NCBI GenBank assembly: GCA_017306415.1
Contig: JAFKIL010000007.1
Coordinates: 113,045 to 177,044, forward strand
Source of the DNA: Microbacterium sp.
GTDB lineage: Bacteria > Actinomycetota > Actinomycetes > Actinomycetales > Microbacteriaceae
Length of the DNA stretch: 64,000 bases
Direction: 5' to 3'
Part shown: one piece after another, positions 8,181 through 16,999 of the stretch
How the letters are laid out: every line of letters begins with the position of its first letter
Position numbering within the stretch: position 1 is the stretch's first letter
Notes under the pieces: generated by a model
What the model saw: only the letters and a program-made list of their open reading frames with translations
Database searches by the model: none
What the model was told of the DNA's origin: nothing
Position numbers and translations under genes: made by a program

Positions 8181-9008
8181 GTGTTCATCCTCGGTGGTCT
8201 GCTCGTGACGGCGACCGTCGTCGTCTGGCTCAGCCCGCGCCTGCTCACGCACGGGCGGTGGCAGGTTCTGCGACCGCGACTCGCGCTGACCCTGTGGCAT
8301 GCGGCATTCGCCGCAGGCCTCGCCGCCGCCGTACTCGCCGTCGTCATCGCAGTGCTGCATACCCTCGCCGTCACCCAGGATGCGCGCGGCGCATCCGTGG
8401 TCGTCACGGTGCTCGGGTGGATCGCCTTGGCGATCGTCGGCGGGGCGTGCGCGATGGTGGCTGTGGGTGGCGGCGGCGTCGGCGACGCCTCGCGCCGCAA
8501 CCGCGGTGCCCTCCTCGCGCTGCCCCATTCCGCACGCGCGCTCGACCGGCGCACGGAGTTGAGACTGTGCGAGTCGAACGAGGTCTTCGCGTGCTCCGTG
8601 CCCGACCGCCGCGGCACCATCGTCATCACGACCGGTCTCGCCGCTCTCCTGTCGCCAGCGCAGCTTCGGGCTGTCGTCGCGCATGAGCACGCTCACCTCA
8701 CTGAGCGCCATCATCTCGCGATGCGGCTCGCCGACGTGAACTCCGCCTGCATTCCGGGGAATGCCGGCGCCCGCCGGATGCGCCGTGCGACCGCGTTGCT
8801 GATCGAGCTCATCGCCGATGACCGCGCTGCACGAACCACAGGCGCCGTCCACCTCGCCAACGCACTCGTGCGAATCGCCGACGCCACGGGTGATGAGGCT
8901 ATGGCGCTGCGGGCCGAGCGACTGAGCCGTCGCAGCTGGCGGCCGGCCTCTCGCCTCTCGCCCGTCCCTGCGCTCTACCGTTCGCTCAGCGGCGACGTGG
9001 TGACGTGA
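8181..9008 (+). CDS. M56/M48-type membrane zinc metalloprotease (BlaR1-like)
   Basis: 275-aa membrane protease. Four hydrophobic segments surround a cytoplasmic zinc domain with the HExxH motif AVVAHEHAHL (about residue 175) and a downstream Glu-containing helix (LIELIADDRAAR) that fits the third zinc ligand. This matches the short M56 proteins paired with BlaI-type repressors. The partner is presumably the repressor encoded just upstream, which it might cleave or help degrade. The GTG at 8181 is chosen because GGAGAG lies 7 nt upstream; an earlier GTG at 8166, inside the repressor gene, lacks a ribosome site. No sensor penicillin-binding domain is present, so a beta-lactam role is not supported. 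Confidence 0.8.
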   Translation: MFILGGLLVTATVVVWLSPRLLTHGRWQVLRPRLALTLWHAAFAAGLAAAVLAVVIAVLHTLAVTQDARGASVVVTVLGWIALAIVGGACAMVAVGGGGVGDASRRNRGALLALPHSARALDRRTELRLCESNEVFACSVPDRRGTIVITTGLAALLSPAQLRAVVAHEHAHLTERHHLAMRLADVNSACIPGNAGARRMRRATALLIELIADDRAARTTGAVHLANALVRIADATGDEAMALRAERLSRRSWRPASRLSPVPALYRSLSGDVVT

Positions 9009-9136
9009 CCAGGATGGTGTCGCCGTTCACAGAACGCGCGGGCGATGAGGACATGCCGGCGCTCGCCGCAAGGGATCGACCTTCGCCCGAGAGGTGGGTC
9101 TCGCGGCGTCGCCGGCGCGTCTGAGGGTGGCCCGAC

Positions 9137-10279
9137 CTAGTCGCCCCCGCCGAGCGCGGGCGGTCCAGCCGATTCGACCGCCTTCGTCATGGATGCCATC
9201 GCGCTTTCCGCGTTCGCCGAGGACATCCCGCTGCTGGAGCCGCCGTTCTTGTCGGCGATGGCGATCCACGCCCCCATGGCCGCGTGCGGGAGCGCGGAGC
9301 CGAACTGCATCACCTTGAACGCGTCCGCCGCGCTCGCCGCATCGGGGTACGAGTAGAACGTGAAGCTGGCAGCGCCCTTCTTGGAGCCGAAGGGCGAGTT
9401 CCAGCTCCACAGATCTGTCGTGCTCGCAGCGTACGTCTCGACCCCGCATGTGCGGGTGCCGGAGAAGACCGGTCCGCCGCCCCCGAGATCGGTGCCGTCC
9501 CAGTTCTGTACACCGCTTGCGGTCGTGATGGTCGCATCCGCGGAGGGGAGACCGAGGTCGGACATCGATGACAGCGCCAGAGAGTCGCAGAACGCCTCTG
9601 CGTCCGCGTGCGAGTTCTCCTGCACGTCGTAGACCTGGTGCTGATCCCGCTGCTTGAGCATCTCCTCGATGAGTGGCTTCACGCCGCTCGTGAAGAGCAT
9701 GTCCATGTCCTGGTTGTCAGCGGCGCGCAATCCCTCGACATTGAGGACCAAGCCCTTCTCGAGCTGGACGGCAGCGAGCGAGGCCGCCGGGTAGTTCTCG
9801 ACAGCGGACATCCCCGCGTAGGACCCGGAGGCGAAGCTCTGGGATACCCCGCGTTGGGCCGCACCGGCAACGGGCTCTCCGCCGCTGATGAGGGTGACCG
9901 TGCCGATCGTCTGATCGTGGCCCGTGGAGTCAGTACCGGAACTGCGGATGTCGCAACTCACGGCTTCTTCGTGGCCGCCGCGTCGCAGCACCTGATCCCG
10001 AGCGGCGGACACCAGGCTGACCGACCCGAACGTGGCATTCATGGCCGCCAGGGATGTGTTCACCCACACGCAGAGATCGATCCGTGCAATGTCCGGCCCC
10101 GCGGCGGCAGCACTCGCGTTGGCCGAAGCACTCGCCGCGGACGTTTGTGTCGGCTCGGCCGGGCGAGGAGATGCCTGATCAGCGGCGGCGCACCCACTCA
10201 CCGCGAGTCCCAGCGTGACCACCATCACGGCACCCACGGACGCGACCGTCCGCGGACGACGCGCATTCAGACGGAACAT
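9137..10279 (-). CDS. Putative secreted lipoprotein, unknown function
   Basis: 380-aa protein with a basic N-terminus, a hydrophobic segment and the lipobox AVSGC at about residues 26-30, so it should be lipid-anchored outside the membrane. An Ala/Ser/Thr-rich linker follows, then a soluble domain of about 300 residues with several cysteines that I cannot assign to a family. It resembles DUF3558-like actinobacterial lipoproteins only in layout. The ATG at 10279 is chosen over an in-frame TTG 6 nt further upstream. It faces away from the M56 gene, and 128 bp with no recognisable gene separate them. Confidence 0.65.
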   Translation of the reverse strand: MFRLNARRPRTVASVGAVMVVTLGLAVSGCAAADQASPRPAEPTQTSAASASANASAAAAGPDIARIDLCVWVNTSLAAMNATFGSVSLVSAARDQVLRRGGHEEAVSCDIRSSGTDSTGHDQTIGTVTLISGGEPVAGAAQRGVSQSFASGSYAGMSAVENYPAASLAAVQLEKGLVLNVEGLRAADNQDMDMLFTSGVKPLIEEMLKQRDQHQVYDVQENSHADAEAFCDSLALSSMSDLGLPSADATITTASGVQNWDGTDLGGGGPVFSGTRTCGVETYAASTTDLWSWNSPFGSKKGAASFTFYSYPDAASAADAFKVMQFGSALPHAAMGAWIAIADKNGGSSSGMSSANAESAMASMTKAVESAGPPALGGGD

Positions 10280-10360
10280 GTGCAACAGCCAACCCCCAGT
10301 TCGGCCGGACAGAACCTCCGCAGACTATCAGTCCGCGGAAGTGCCGAGATTCCCATCCCG

Positions 10361-10392
10361 CGGCCCCGCTGCATGGGTGCACAGCGGGGCCG
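10361..10392 (-). terminator. Hairpin terminator after the MHS transporter gene
   Basis: Perfect 11-bp inverted repeat (CGGCCCCGCTG / CAGCGGGGCCG) with a 10-nt loop, 17 bp beyond the transporter stop codon on the minus strand. There is no T-run, as is common for high-GC actinobacterial terminators. Confidence 0.6.
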
Positions 10393-10408
10393 TTCGGGAT
10401 CGAAGAAC

Positions 10409-11800
10409 TCAGGCGCGTATCAGTCCGCGGATCGGGCTGACGGCCTGCTCGGCTTCGTGGTCTGGACCGAGTGGGATGCCGCTGCGGTCCCGCAGCAGCA
10501 GGGTCGCGATGAAACCGATCACCGTCATCCCCGCGAGGTACCACGTCACGGCGGTCGTGCCTCCCGTGGCATCGACGAGGGCAGTGGCGATCGTCGGGGC
10601 GAAGGCGCCGCCGAGAACGGCGCCCAGCGCGTAGGAGATCGAGACTCCGGAGAAGCGGATGGATGCCGGAAAGAGCTCCGCGTACAGGGCCGCCTGTGGG
10701 CCGTAGGTGAGGCCCAGTCCGACCGTGAGGACGACGAGGGCGACGGTGAGGAGCGCCACATTGCCCGTATTGACGAGAGGGAACAGCAGGAGGACCCCGA
10801 CAAGTTGCGCCGCCCACCCGATGAAGTAGGTGTTCCGACGGCCGATCCGGTCTCCGACCCATCCGCCGACCCACGTGAATATCAGCCAGGTCGCTGCCGA
10901 GAGAGTCACCGCGCCGAGCACGTCGGCGGTGGGGAGGCCGACCGGCCCGTCGGGGTTGGTGGCGTAGCGCTGGATGTAGCCGCCGGTGGTCATGTAGCCG
11001 ACGGCGTTGTTCCCGGCGAAGACCAACGCGGCGATCAGCACCAATACGGTGTGCCTGCGGAACAGCTGCAGGATGGGTGCTCGCGTCTTCTCCTTCCGGG
11101 CGCTGAGCTCGAGGAAGACGGGGCTCTCCTCGACCCTCTTGCGTACGTAGTAGCCGATGAGGATCAGCACGAATGACAGCAGGAACGGAACGCGCCACCC
11201 CCACGCGAGGAATGCCTCGCCCGGAGCGATGAGCGCCATCAGCCCGAGCATGCCGCTGGAGAGCAGCAGCCCGAGCGGCGTACCGAGCTGCGGCGAGGCG
11301 CCGAACAGGCCGCGCTTGGTCTTCGGGGCGTGCTCGACAGCCATGAGCACCGCGCCGCCCCACTCCCCGCCGGCCGAGATGCCTTGCAGAACGCGGAGGA
11401 GAATGAGCAGCACGGGGGCCGCGACGCCGATGACGTCGTAGGTGGGCAGCAGCCCGATCAGCGTGGTGGAGGCGCCCATGAGGGTGAGGGTCAGCATCAG
11501 CACGACCCGGCGGCCGTATCTGTCGCCGAGGTGACCAGCGAGGAACGCGCCGAGCGGCCGGAAGAGGAAGCTCAAACCGACGGTGAGGAATGCCAGGACC
11601 TGCGCCATAGCAGGTCCCGCTGGGGCGAAGAAGAGTTGCCCGAAGACCAGGCCTGCCGCCGCGGCGTAGAGGAAGAAGTCGTACCACTCGACAGTGGTGC
11701 CGATGACGGTGGCGACAACGACTCGGCGACGATCGCGAGGTGCTGCGATCGTGCCGGTCGGCGTGAGACCGCCCGACCGGTCTGAGGGTTCGGTGGACAT
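10409..11800 (-). CDS. MHS-family MFS transporter
   Basis: 463-aa major facilitator with about 12 membrane segments. The N-terminal motif GTTVEWYDFFLY and the GHLGDRYGRR loop are hallmarks of the metabolite:H+ symporter family (ShiA/ProP/KgtP type), which imports organic acids and related compounds. The ATG follows GGAGC at a normal distance, and the extended frame upstream has no family match. It lies 71 bp after the benzoylformate decarboxylase-type gene on the same strand, so the likely substrate is an aromatic hydroxy- or keto-acid such as mandelate or benzoylformate. The substrate is inferred only from context. Confidence 0.85.
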   Translation of the reverse strand: MSTEPSDRSGGLTPTGTIAAPRDRRRVVVATVIGTTVEWYDFFLYAAAAGLVFGQLFFAPAGPAMAQVLAFLTVGLSFLFRPLGAFLAGHLGDRYGRRVVLMLTLTLMGASTTLIGLLPTYDVIGVAAPVLLILLRVLQGISAGGEWGGAVLMAVEHAPKTKRGLFGASPQLGTPLGLLLSSGMLGLMALIAPGEAFLAWGWRVPFLLSFVLILIGYYVRKRVEESPVFLELSARKEKTRAPILQLFRRHTVLVLIAALVFAGNNAVGYMTTGGYIQRYATNPDGPVGLPTADVLGAVTLSAATWLIFTWVGGWVGDRIGRRNTYFIGWAAQLVGVLLLFPLVNTGNVALLTVALVVLTVGLGLTYGPQAALYAELFPASIRFSGVSISYALGAVLGGAFAPTIATALVDATGGTTAVTWYLAGMTVIGFIATLLLRDRSGIPLGPDHEAEQAVSPIRGLIRA

Positions 11801-11871
11801 TGACAGGCTCCTTTGACTTCGTTGTCGAGACCGCGCAACGGCTTGTCGCGGCGGGTGGTGAGTAGTGCGGG

Positions 11872-13461
11872 TCAGCGTTGCGAGGACTGCGGAATCACCG
11901 CGAGTCGCGGGCCGGTCGCGTGGCCCGCCTCGCGGATGAACTGCTCCAGCTGGTCGAGTTCCTCGAACCGGTGGGCCTCGACCCCGTATCCGCGCGCGAT
12001 CGCGCAAGGATCGAGACCAGCGAGATCGAGGTAGCCGCCGTCGGGGACGTCCATGATGCGGGAGAAGCGCTGCAATGCGCCGTACTCTTCGTTCTGACCG
12101 ATCACGAACGTCACCGGGATGCCGTAGCGGGCGGCCGTCCACAGCGCGGCGGGGGTGTACTGCATCGCACCGTCACCGATGAGGGCGATCACCGGCCGTG
12201 TGGGATCGGCGAGCTGCACGCCGATCGCCGCCGGAAGTCCCCACCCGAGTCCGCCGTTGGCGGGGAAGTAGTAGGACTGGGCGCGATCGAAGGACAACCG
12301 GGCCCACAGCGCATCGGCAGAGGTCCACTCGAGGACCACCACGGCATCGTCGCGCTTCGCGCGGTCGACGGCGTCGAGGATGGCTTGCGCCGAGTGTCGT
12401 CCGTTCACGGACGCGGGAGCGGCGTCCGGTGCGAATCCGTGTCCCGCCGGCCTGTCACCCGCACGTACCCGCGCCGTCAGGCGCGCGGCTGCGTCGGCGG
12501 GATCTCCGACGTGGATCGCGCCCGCCGCGGCGCGCGCCGCCTCGCCCGGATCGGAGGTGATCGCGATGAGCCGCGTTCCTTCGCGAAGCGGGGCTCCGTC
12601 GACGAACTGGTGGTAGCGAAAGACCGCAGCGCCCAGAGAGAGCACCAGGTCGTGCTCGGAAAGCAGGTCGGCCACGGCCCCGAGGCCCGTCGGAAGGATG
12701 CCGCGGAAGTGCGGGTGCCGGGTGGGGAAGGGCGCTCGTGACGGACTCGGCGCCACCCATACCGGCAGCCCTCGGCGCTCACTGAGCGACCGCGTCGCCC
12801 GCCACCCGGCTTCGGTGTCGACGCCGGGCCCGAGCACCAGCGCCGGGGAGGATGCGGCATCCACCTCGGCGACGATCTCGTCAATGCTCGTCTCCGGCAG
12901 CACCGGCGAGGCCGATACCGAGCGTTCCGACAGTGCCCCGGAGACGCGGTCGTCGGCCGGATGTGCCCAGTCATCGAGAGGGATCGACACATAGGTCGGT
13001 CCGGTCGGTGCCGACATCGCCAGCAGCGCCGCCTGCGATACCAACGCCGGCACGTCCTCGGGGCGCAGCGGCTCGGCCGACCATTTCACCAACGGGTCGG
13101 CGAGCCGCGACGCCTCGACGTTCGTCAGCATCGCATTCATCGGAACGTATCGGCGGTTCTGCTGGCCGGCGATCACCAGCACCGGGGCGTGCGCCGCAGC
13201 GCTGTTCGTCAGATTGCCCATGGCGTTGCCCGTCCCCGACGAGGAGTGCAGGTTCACGACTCCGAGCGAGCCGGACGCCTGCGCGTACCCGTCGGCCATT
13301 GCGACCGCCGCTCCTTCTTGAAGCGCGAGAACGTAGTGGATGTCGTCGGGCAGATGCTTCAGCATCGTGAGCTCATTCGAGCCGGGATTGCCGAAGATGC
13401 GCGTCACTCCGCGGGCGCGGAGGACCTCGTAGAACGCGTGAGCGACCTCAGGAGCAGACAT
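11872..13461 (-). CDS. mdlC: Benzoylformate decarboxylase-type ThDP enzyme
   Basis: 529-aa thiamine-diphosphate enzyme, about the length of Pseudomonas MdlC. The N-terminal signature RIFGNPGSNELTMLKHLPDD closely matches benzoylformate decarboxylase, including the active-site Ser of NPGSNE; LQEGAAVAMADGYAQ carries the cofactor-activating Glu. The ThDP-binding motif starts IGDGAMQYTPAALWTAARYG and ends in QNEEYGAL, where the usual NN is NE. The expected reaction is benzoylformate to benzaldehyde plus CO2. The next gene upstream encodes a matching aldehyde dehydrogenase, 19 bp away. Other 2-keto acids are possible substrates, but the benzoylformate type is the best fit. Confidence 0.82.
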   Translation of the reverse strand: MSAPEVAHAFYEVLRARGVTRIFGNPGSNELTMLKHLPDDIHYVLALQEGAAVAMADGYAQASGSLGVVNLHSSSGTGNAMGNLTNSAAAHAPVLVIAGQQNRRYVPMNAMLTNVEASRLADPLVKWSAEPLRPEDVPALVSQAALLAMSAPTGPTYVSIPLDDWAHPADDRVSGALSERSVSASPVLPETSIDEIVAEVDAASSPALVLGPGVDTEAGWRATRSLSERRGLPVWVAPSPSRAPFPTRHPHFRGILPTGLGAVADLLSEHDLVLSLGAAVFRYHQFVDGAPLREGTRLIAITSDPGEAARAAAGAIHVGDPADAAARLTARVRAGDRPAGHGFAPDAAPASVNGRHSAQAILDAVDRAKRDDAVVVLEWTSADALWARLSFDRAQSYYFPANGGLGWGLPAAIGVQLADPTRPVIALIGDGAMQYTPAALWTAARYGIPVTFVIGQNEEYGALQRFSRIMDVPDGGYLDLAGLDPCAIARGYGVEAHRFEELDQLEQFIREAGHATGPRLAVIPQSSQR

Positions 13462-13480
13462 GGCGATCCTCTCGTGCCGG

Positions 13481-14935
13481 TCAGAACGGATACGTCGCGA
13501 CGTCGGCCTGCATGGTGACCCACTGGGTCTCGGTGAACGCCTCGATGTTCGCTTCGTGACCGCCGAAGCGCGCGCCCGTTCCTGATGCCCCGACGCCGCC
13601 GAACGGTGCCTGCGATTCGTCGTCCACCGTCTGATCGTTGATGTGAAGGATGCCGCTCGGCAGACGATCGGCGAGCTCGTAGGCGCGGTAGGCGTCCTTG
13701 GCGAGGATGCCGAGCGAGAGCCCGTACTCGCTGGCGTAGACGAGCTCGACGAGTTCGTCGATCGAGCCGAACCGCGTCACCGGGGCGACGGGCCCGAAGA
13801 TCTCCTTCTGGAATGCGGCGTGATCGGGAGTCACCTCCGCCAGCACGGTGGCCTCGTAGAACAGACCGTCGTACTGTCCGCCGGCAGTCAGTCGGGCGCC
13901 GGCATCCACGGTCTCGCGAACGATCGCGTCGATCTTGTCCCGCTGGCGCTCGTCGATGATCGGCCCGAGCGGAGCGCCCGATGAGGGATCTCCTGCCGGC
14001 AGCGCTGCCGCCTTCGCGCTGAGCCGGGCGACATACTCGTCGTAGATGCTCTCGTGCACGAGGTGGCGCCCGGTCGTCATGCAGATCTGGCCCTGGTGGA
14101 GGAAGGATCCCCACGCGCCCGCGGATGCCGCGGCAGCGATATCGACACCATCCAGGACGACGAGGGCGTTGTTGCCTCCGAGCTCGAGATGCGCTCGCTT
14201 CAGCAGCTCACCCGCTCGTGCGCCGATGACACGCCCGGCCTCCGTAGACCCGGTGAACGAGATGACGGGCACAGCGGGGTGGTCGACGAGGGCGGAGCCG
14301 ACTTCGATCCCTCCGGGAAGAACCGAGAACACGCCGGCGGGAACACCTGCCTCCTCGAGCGCCGCGGCGAAGAACAGTCCTCCGCTCACGCTGGTCCGGG
14401 GGTCGGGCTTGAGGACGACCGCATTCCCCAGAGCGAGGGCGGGCGCTATCGATCGCGCGGACAGGATCCCGGGGAAGTTGAACGGCGAGATCACGCCGAC
14501 CACGCCGACCGGACGGCGGCGGCTGAGACTCAGCCGCGGCCGTGCCGAGCGCAGCAGTTGGCCGTACGGCATCATCGCGGTCGCCGCAGCGAGGTGGAAC
14601 TCGTTCGCGACGAGACCAGCCTCGAAGTGGGCCTTGCCCTGCGCGGAGCCGGCCTCGTCGCTGAGCCAGCGCGCGAGGGTGTCGGTGTTCTCCTCGATGA
14701 TCGCCGCCGCACGGCGCATCACCGCGGCGCGGTGCTCGGCGGGCGTCGCAGCCCACTCCATCTGTGCTCGCCGCGCCGCGTGCACCGTCCGATCGAGATC
14801 ATCGACGGTGCCGACGGCCACGTGACCGATGACCTCTCCTGTGGAAGGAGAGGTGACGGGCGCAGTGGCGGAGCCACCCGCCCACGTGCCGTCGAAGTAG
14901 CGGCCACTCCAGGTCTGAGGGTCGAAGAACGTCAT
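13481..14935 (-). CDS. Benzaldehyde dehydrogenase-type aldehyde dehydrogenase
   Basis: 484-aa NAD(P)-dependent aldehyde dehydrogenase. Visible landmarks are ISPFNFPGILSARSIAPALA and KPDPRTS of the cofactor site, SFTGSTEAGR, the general base in HLELGGNNALVVL, the catalytic cysteine in HQGQICMTTGR, and PFGGVGASGTGARFGGHEA near the C-terminus. These place it near XylC/benzaldehyde and vanillin dehydrogenases. In this operon it would oxidise the benzaldehyde made by the decarboxylase to benzoate. It starts only 3 bp after the LDH-like gene stops and ends 19 bp before the decarboxylase start, so the three genes form one transcript. Confidence 0.88.
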   Translation of the reverse strand: MTFFDPQTWSGRYFDGTWAGGSATAPVTSPSTGEVIGHVAVGTVDDLDRTVHAARRAQMEWAATPAEHRAAVMRRAAAIIEENTDTLARWLSDEAGSAQGKAHFEAGLVANEFHLAAATAMMPYGQLLRSARPRLSLSRRRPVGVVGVISPFNFPGILSARSIAPALALGNAVVLKPDPRTSVSGGLFFAAALEEAGVPAGVFSVLPGGIEVGSALVDHPAVPVISFTGSTEAGRVIGARAGELLKRAHLELGGNNALVVLDGVDIAAAASAGAWGSFLHQGQICMTTGRHLVHESIYDEYVARLSAKAAALPAGDPSSGAPLGPIIDERQRDKIDAIVRETVDAGARLTAGGQYDGLFYEATVLAEVTPDHAAFQKEIFGPVAPVTRFGSIDELVELVYASEYGLSLGILAKDAYRAYELADRLPSGILHINDQTVDDESQAPFGGVGASGTGARFGGHEANIEAFTETQWVTMQADVATYPF

Positions 14936-14938
14936 CTG

Positions 14939-15907
14939 TCAGTCCCTTCCCGCGCCGGAGCGCGTGAGTTCTCGCGCACGGCGGACCTTGTCAGCCAGTG
15001 CGGTGGAGGCGTCATCGACGGCCGAGCGTTCGGCGTCGTTCACGTAGTCCAGCGTCGTCGGCACGACCACCCCGTCGCGCACAACGGCGAGCAGGGTGGT
15101 GTGCGAGTCGCTTCCGGCGTCGTCACCGCGCCATACCGCTACCGGCATCGGTTCGTCAGCCGCGAGCCCGGCAATGGTGCGAGCTGAGCCGAGCGGCGTC
15201 GTCCAGCCGGAGCTGCGGCCGGGGCGCAGCTCGGACCACCGACGGAACCATCCGCGGGCGTCGGTGTCGATGCGTGACCGCTGTTCGCTGGTGAGGGCCA
15301 GGGGAGCGCCGTCGAGGCGGAGAGCGCTCCACACGGGAACCTGACCATCGCCGTGCTCACCCACGACGAGGGCGTCGATGCGGGTCGGGTCCACCTTCAG
15401 CTCGCGGGCGACCGCCGCAGTGAATCGGACGCTGTCATTGAGGCAGTATCCGAAGATTCGCGCCGGTTCGATGTCGCTCATGTGGGCCAGGCAGGTGGCC
15501 AGGACGTCAGCCGGGTTGGTGAGGATCATCACCAGTCCGCTCTCGCCCGCGAGGGCGGAGATCGCCGGTTGCACTGCACGCAGCACGCCCAGGTTCCCTT
15601 CCAGAAAGGCCTCGCGGCTTCCGTCCGGCGTCTCCGGAAGGGATGCGGCGAATACCACGAGGTCGACCGCTTCCTGTTCGGCTGCGCGGTCGAGGGGAAC
15701 GACGACAAGGCGCGCCCGCGTGCGCCCCGCGACGATCTGAGCCTCGCGCATGTCGATCGCGTGCGCTTGGAGGATGTTGTCCTTCAGGTCGAGCAGAAGG
15801 ATCTCGTCGTATGCGTCACTCAGTGAGAGCTGGTGCGCAAGGCCCGCGCCCGTCAGACCGGAGGCTCCCAGGATTGCGATCCGCCGCGGTGACCACGCTT
15901 GCGTCAT
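14939..15907 (-). CDS. LDH/MDH-family 2-hydroxyacid dehydrogenase, atypical specificity residue
   Basis: 322-aa NAD-dependent dehydrogenase of the lactate/malate family. GASGLTGAGLAHQL is the nucleotide-binding loop and the following strand ends LLLDL, the Asp favouring NAD. The catalytic residues are present: Asp and Arg in NDSVRF and His in VVGEHGDGQVPVWS. The substrate loop reads LPETPDGSR where malate dehydrogenases have VPRKPGMTR, so the discriminator Arg (Gln in LDH) is Glu while the second Arg is kept. It is the first gene of an operon for benzoylformate decarboxylation and benzaldehyde oxidation, so oxidation of mandelate or a similar 2-hydroxyacid is a reasonable inference. AAAGGGG precedes the ATG. 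Confidence 0.75.
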   Translation of the reverse strand: MTQAWSPRRIAILGASGLTGAGLAHQLSLSDAYDEILLLDLKDNILQAHAIDMREAQIVAGRTRARLVVVPLDRAAEQEAVDLVVFAASLPETPDGSREAFLEGNLGVLRAVQPAISALAGESGLVMILTNPADVLATCLAHMSDIEPARIFGYCLNDSVRFTAAVARELKVDPTRIDALVVGEHGDGQVPVWSALRLDGAPLALTSEQRSRIDTDARGWFRRWSELRPGRSSGWTTPLGSARTIAGLAADEPMPVAVWRGDDAGSDSHTTLLAVVRDGVVVPTTLDYVNDAERSAVDDASTALADKVRRARELTRSGAGRD

Positions 15908-15996
15908 TGCACTGCCCCTTTCGCGTCCACCCTGGCGCTTCCTCGATTCAAGACGTTGATGACGGATAGATCCAGACGATGTTTTGGATGCTTCGC

Positions 15997-16011
15997 ATAG
16001 AATCTGTCTAT
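15997..16011. promoter_or_regulatory. Predicted LysR box over the regulator's own -10
   Basis: ATAGA-N5-TCTAT is an inverted repeat containing T-N11-A, the form of LysR-family binding sites. It overlaps the -10-like TAGAAT (15998-16003) of the lysR-type gene starting at 16043, which fits autorepression. A second ATAGA half-site lies 31 bp upstream at 15966-15970, towards the divergent aromatic-acid operon. Confidence 0.55.
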
Positions 16012-16042
16012 TCCGACTGTTCGGGTGTGAGGGAGGACCTCC

Positions 16043-16999
16043 GTGGCATCCATTGATCTCGGTCTGCTGCGCACGTTCGTCGCGATCTACGAGCGGCGTA
16101 GCCTCACACTCGCCGCGGCCGTACTGAATGTCACGCAACCCTCGGTCAGTTACGCGCTGGGACGCCTTCGAGGCGACCTCGGCGATACGCTCTTCGTCCG
16201 ATCAGCGCAAGGCATGGCCCCTACCGCCCGCGCGGAACAGCTGTACCCCGTCGCTCGGGCGGCGATCGACGCGATCGACGACGTGGTGACCGGCCGCGAG
16301 TTCGACCCGCACACGGCGCACGCGCGGTTCCGAGTCGCGCTCACCGATATGGGCGAGTACGCCTACCTTCCTGCGCTCATGGAGCGTCTGTCCACTGACG
16401 CTCCGGAGGTGAGCCTGGACGTCGTGCCGGTCGACGTCGATGCCGTCGATCGCTGGATCGCCAGCGGAGAGATCGACGCTGCCATCAGCAGCGCCGCGCC
16501 CAGTGGCCGCACGGCAACCGTCGACCTCTTCGACGAGACCTACGTCTGCGTGGCGGCATGGCCCGACCGTCTGCTCGGCATCGCGGTCGGGCCGGCGGAG
16601 CTCGCCACATTACGTCTCGCGGTGATCGACACCTCCTCCGGCCATGACCGCATCGGCCGTGCGCTCGACGACGCCGGCATCTCCCCGAAGGCCGTGCTGC
16701 GCGCCCACCACTTCTCCACTCTGCCGGAGACCCTCGTGCGATCCGGCGGTGCAGCGATCGTGCCTCGTCGGATCGCGGGCATGTTCGCACGGCGCTGGCC
16801 CTTGCGCGCACGTCCCCTGGACGATCTGGTCGAAGGCTTTCAGGTGCGCCTGTTCGCGAATCCGACCCTGCATCCCACGCCCGCCCGGCAGTGGTTCCTC
16901 ACGGTGCTGGAAGAGGCGGTCCGGGCGTTCGCGGCTGAGGTCGATGCTCCAGGCGCCACTCAGGCGGAAACCGGCGGCAGCGAGGCCCGGGCGATGTGA
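16043..16999 (+). CDS. LysR-family transcriptional regulator
   Basis: 318 aa. The N-terminal winged helix reads LLRTFVAIYERRSLTLAAAV and VTQPSVSYALGRLR, the standard LysR DNA-binding domain, followed by FVRSAQGMAPT and a two-lobed ligand-binding domain to about residue 300. It is transcribed away from the aromatic-acid operon with 135 bp between the starts, the normal arrangement for a LysR regulator of its neighbour; the inducer would be an aromatic acid such as mandelate or benzoylformate (inferred). The start is GTG at 16043. Its last 40 bp overlap the 3' end of the convergent licT-like gene. Confidence 0.88.
   Translation: MASIDLGLLRTFVAIYERRSLTLAAAVLNVTQPSVSYALGRLRGDLGDTLFVRSAQGMAPTARAEQLYPVARAAIDAIDDVVTGREFDPHTAHARFRVALTDMGEYAYLPALMERLSTDAPEVSLDVVPVDVDAVDRWIASGEIDAAISSAAPSGRTATVDLFDETYVCVAAWPDRLLGIAVGPAELATLRLAVIDTSSGHDRIGRALDDAGISPKAVLRAHHFSTLPETLVRSGGAAIVPRRIAGMFARRWPLRARPLDDLVEGFQVRLFANPTLHPTPARQWFLTVLEEAVRAFAAEVDAPGATQAETGGSEARAM

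Noticed and set aside
7802-9008. Beta-lactam resistance control locus (BlaI/BlaR1)
   Set aside because: No beta-lactamase or penicillin-binding sensor domain is present, and the shared operator and neighbours point to copper.
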